A stretch of DNA of 7,172 nucleotides from positions 1 through 7,172 of the forward strand of contig JAQGLD010000277.1 in assembly GCA_028293055.1 (NCBI GenBank), given 5' to 3'. Shown piece by piece: positions 5,600 through 7,172 of this stretch (position 1 is its first letter; the number at the start of each line of letters is the position of its first letter). Source of the stretch: Alphaproteobacteria bacterium (lineage in GTDB: Bacteria > Pseudomonadota > Alphaproteobacteria > Sphingomonadales > Sphingomonadaceae). Both the position numbers and the translations under genes were made by a program. The notes under the pieces are model-generated. The model saw only the letters and a list, made by a program, of their open reading frames with translations, was not told the origin of the DNA and searched no databases.

Positions 5600-6030
5600 G
5601 TCTCGGGTCCTTCTGCCTGTGCGGGGCGGCCGGATCCGGCCGCGCGCGGGGTGCGGGCGGAATAATCGTGGGGCGGGGCCGGGTTGGCCGGATCGTGGAA
5701 GCAGCCTGCGGGGCGGGTGCCGCCGAAGGCCAGAGCGGGATCGTGGGTGAACAGGGTCGCGCAATAGGGGCAGCGTATCTCGCCCGCCTGGCCCATGTCG
5801 AGCCAGACATGGGGATGATCGGAGGGCGGGCTGGCGCCGATGCAAGTGAAGCCGGTCACTCCGATCGCGATCGCAATGCTGCCGATATCGTTCTGAAAGG
5901 CGGCGATTCCGCCGCGCGGCGCCGCCAGAGCGAGCGCTGCGGCGGGAAGCTCGACCGGGATGGCGATGGCGCGCACGGCCCCGGCGACGCTGAAGTGGAG
6001 CGCCGGTCCGGGATCGAGCACGTCGCGCAT
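5596..6030 (-). CDS. CHCC-type zinc-finger protein with extra N-terminal region, 144 aa
   Basis: Residues 58-95 (VTGFTCIGASPPSDHPHVWLD...IRCPYCATLF) match the zf-CHCC pattern (Pfam family found in NDUFS6-like proteins): C63, H72/H74, C87 and C90, with the typical HPxVxLxxG...CPYC spacing. Stand-alone members begin near the first Cys. Here about 57 residues precede it (PALHFSVAGAVRAIAIPVEL...), hydrophobic and beta-like, with no family I recognise. After the finger comes a Pro/Ala-rich tail. The ATG at 6030 overlaps the TGA of the ParS-like gene (TGATG). A GTG one codon earlier is possible. A GTG inside (residue 58) would give a shorter form but lacks a good ribosome site. The stop overlaps the next gene's ATG. 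The function is unknown. Zinc binding is inferred from the ligands. Confidence 0.75.
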   Translation of the reverse strand: MRDVLDPGPALHFSVAGAVRAIAIPVELPAAALALAAPRGGIAAFQNDIGSIAIAIGVTGFTCIGASPPSDHPHVWLDMGQAGEIRCPYCATLFTHDPALAFGGTRPAGCFHDPANPAPPHDYSARTPRAAGSGRPAQAEGPET

Positions 6031-6278
6031 CACCCGGCCGCCCGGCCGCGGCTGGCGGCTTCCTCGGCGATCGCAGCCTCGACCGCGGCCATGCCCTTGT
6101 CGCTCGCCATCGCGATGTCGAGCGGGCGGCCGCCGAGCCCCTCATGCTCGGTGTTGAGGAAGGCGAGCACCGACTGGATGTCGCCGAAGGCGAGCTGGGC
6201 GGTGCGCACGATCCTGCCCTGGCGCTCGCCCTTGTCGGCGGAGAGCGGCGGCGAGGATTTGCGGAACGGGCGCCTCAT
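6030..6278 (-). CDS. MbcA/ParS/Xre antitoxin-type (DUF2384) domain protein, 82 aa
   Basis: Residues 21-73 fit the ParS/MbcA toxin-binding domain: GRIVRTAQLAFGDIQSVLAF, then LNTEHEGLGGRPLDIAMASD and KGMAAVEAAI, with the hallmark LGGRPLDxA and 'G...VE..I' pattern. Family antitoxins normally carry an N-terminal Xre-like helix-turn-helix and pair with a RES-domain toxin. Here only a basic, Ser/Pro-rich 20-residue tail precedes the domain, and the gene downstream is not RES-like. It may be an orphan or repurposed domain, or a truncated antitoxin. The start at 6278 has GGAG ten bases upstream and overlaps the stop of a 25-codon leader frame (ATGA). A GTG at 6332 would add 18 residues but lacks proper ribosome-site spacing. 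The stop is shared with the next start (TGATG). Confidence 0.75.
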   Translation of the reverse strand: MRRPFRKSSPPLSADKGERQGRIVRTAQLAFGDIQSVLAFLNTEHEGLGGRPLDIAMASDKGMAAVEAAIAEEAASRGRAAG

Positions 6279-6352
6279 CGCGTGGTCGCTCCGATATTCG
6301 CGCGGCCCGCGCAGATCGCCGCGTGGCGGCACTTCCCTCGATGAACGGTCAT
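6275..6352 (-). CDS. 25-codon leader ORF overlapping the ParS-like gene
   Basis: ATG at 6352, TGA at 6277-6275, encoding MTVHRGKCRHAAIC... and ending IGATTR. The ribosome site is one of the best in the window: AGGGGA at 6366-6361, eight bases from the ATG. The TGA overlaps the ATG of the ParS-like gene by ATGA, so translation of this frame would feed ribosomes into that gene. It could be a real micro-protein with two Cys (C8, C14) and two His (H4, H10), or a translated leader whose main role is coupling. Confidence 0.5.
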   Translation of the reverse strand: MTVHRGKCRHAAICAGRANIGATTR

Positions 6353-6383
6353 GGTCTTGCTCCCCTGTTGGTCGTACGGCGGA

Positions 6384-6515
6384 TCAGGCGATCCTCGCCG
6401 CGCTCCGGCCGGGCCCATGCGCGTGGTGCCGGCGGCCGTGATGATGGATGGCGATCGTCCCCCCGGCGAAACCGGCGACGAAGGCGGCGGCGTCCGGGCG
6501 GGCGATTTCGGTCAT
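6384..6515 (-). CDS. Possible 43-aa His-rich small protein
   Basis: ATG at 6515 with GGAG eight bases upstream, TGA at 6386-6384. The protein begins MTEIARPDAAAFVAGFAGGT, a mildly hydrophobic helix-like segment, and continues with HHHGRRHHAHG, a cluster of six His in eleven residues that could bind metal. The rest (PGRSAARIA) is basic. It ends 31 bases before the 25-codon leader, so it may be the first gene of the small-gene operon. No family is recognised. The case rests on ribosome site, placement and amino-acid pattern only. Confidence 0.4.
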   Translation of the reverse strand: MTEIARPDAAAFVAGFAGGTIAIHHHGRRHHAHGPGRSAARIA

Positions 6516-6632
6516 GGAACAGGCTCCGCGGCCAGACGGGAGCGTGGAAACTCCCAGCCGCCCCGGTGCCTGAAGCAGAGTGGGGCGATGTTTCCGATAT
6601 GGGGGCTGGGGGGCGAATTTACCACCTTGATG

Positions 6633-6683
6633 CCCTTCGATACATCGTCTCGATAATAGTCGACGATTACTCGGGACGAGCGG
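6633..6683 (+). repeat. ~50-bp intergenic hairpin repeat, copy C
   Basis: Begins CCCTTCGATAC and ends TACTCGGGACGAGCGG. Inner arms ATCGTC (6644-6649) and GACGAT (6662-6667) pair perfectly. It lies in the 281-base divergent region between the 43-aa frame (-) and the DUF1003 gene (+), where no other feature or clear promoter was found. Confidence 0.65.
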
Positions 6684-6796
6684 ATAGATTTTCGAACTCC
6701 GGACGGCCAGGTCTCCGTGTTCTTTCGCCCCTCGCCACGAGCCCGTTCCGCAACGCGCGCCCCTGTGCCATGACGGGCGTGGACCAGGAGGGGCTT

Positions 6797-7172
6797 ATGG
6801 CGGAAGGCGGATTGCGCAAGGACGAGGCGGAATTGCTCGAGAAGCTGCGCGCGCTGCGGCGCAAGCAGCGGGAAAAGCACCAGCTTCCGAGCGATTCGGA
6901 GCTCACCATCGGCCAGCGCATCGCCGACACCGTCGCCTCGACGATGGGATCGTGGCGGTTCATCATCATCCAGTCGGCTCTGCTGACCGCCTGGATCGTG
7001 CTCAACATCACGGCGTGGATCAACCATTGGGATCCCTATCCATTCATCCTGCTCAATCTCGCTCTGTCCTTCCAGGCGGCCTATGCGGCGCCGTTCATCA
7101 TGATGAGCCAGAACCGCCAGCAGGATGTCGACCGCAAGCAGGCGGAGAATGACTACAAGATCAATGTGAAGG
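6797..7172 (+). CDS. DUF1003 family membrane protein, 5' part (125 codons seen)
   Basis: The frame is open to the window end, so only the N-terminal 125 residues are seen. A charged, coiled-coil-like start (KDEAELLEKLRALRRKQREK) is followed by two transmembrane helices at about 53-73 (WRFIIIQSALLTAWIVLN) and 82-103 (PFILLNLALSFQAAYAAPFI). These are separated by the short loop WINHWDPYP, after which comes MMSQNRQQDVDRKQAENDY. This two-helix hairpin with the L.LSFQAAYAAP.I.MSQNRQ signature is diagnostic of the DUF1003 family of inner-membrane proteins, whose role is unknown. AGGAGGGG (6786-6793) sits just upstream of the chosen ATG. An in-frame ATG at 6770 would add nine residues but lacks a ribosome site. 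It is divergent from the small-gene chain. Confidence 0.9.
   Translation, partial: MAEGGLRKDEAELLEKLRALRRKQREKHQLPSDSELTIGQRIADTVASTMGSWRFIIIQSALLTAWIVLNITAWINHWDPYPFILLNLALSFQAAYAAPFIMMSQNRQQDVDRKQAENDYKINVK

Noticed and set aside
5596..6030. CHCC gene as a RES-type toxin partner of the ParS-like protein
   Set aside because: No RES-domain motifs are present in its N-terminal part. The Cys/His pattern indicates a zinc finger instead.
5600..6145. Long Arg-rich extension upstream of the 54-aa CxxC protein
   Set aside because: It is an out-of-frame reading of the CHCC zinc-finger gene. Protein-like sequence begins only at the ATG at 5599.
6512..7027. Minus-strand frames opposite the DUF1003 gene
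   Set aside because: They have no domain and overlap a clear + strand membrane-protein gene, so they are treated as shadows.

Overview
The window is a GC-rich stretch of bacterial chromosome, most likely from an alphaproteobacterium of the Sphingomonadales. The lineage is inferred from three things: the high-GC codon use, a CadC-like winged-helix regulator of a type common in sphingomonads, and short intergenic repeats of the CCTTCGATA...ACTCGGG kind. No rRNA, tRNA, CRISPR array, integrase or transposase was seen.

Left part (1-688): a gene-poor strip. It holds a doubtful 43-codon frame, a decayed 3' fragment of a UBP-type zinc-finger gene (306-415), two copies of a ~50-bp hairpin repeat, a (CA)8 tract, and a perfect 8-bp inverted repeat just ahead of the regulator.

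Centre (689-4549): two large convergent genes. On + is a 669-aa membrane-anchored transcription regulator with an OmpR-type winged helix, one transmembrane helix and a long periplasmic sensor part. On - is a 594-aa repeat protein. It is built from 25-residue 'NSG' repeats predicted to fold as a beta-helix and ends in an RTX-like region, so it is probably exported or surface-associated. The regulator's leader and the repeat-protein promoter both carry CCGACC/GGTCGG motifs. In the promoter they form three direct repeats with an exact 11-bp period, the spacing used by OmpR/PhoB-type winged helices. I infer that the regulator controls both its own gene and the repeat-protein gene.

Right part (4918-6515, - strand): a set of very small genes, several of them Cys- or His-rich. 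An intact UBP zinc-finger gene comes first by coordinate. Upstream of it is a chain of overlapping frames: a 25-codon leader, an 82-aa ParS/MbcA-type (DUF2384) domain protein without a DNA-binding domain, a 144-aa CHCC zinc-finger protein and a 54-aa CxxC protein. They are joined by ATGA, TGATG and ATGA stop/start overlaps. A 43-aa His-rich frame may head the operon.

Right edge: a divergent + strand gene for a DUF1003 membrane protein, cut by the window end.

The intact UBP gene and its decayed copy lie in the same orientation on either side of the regulator/repeat-protein pair, so that pair sits between direct repeats of a neighbouring gene.
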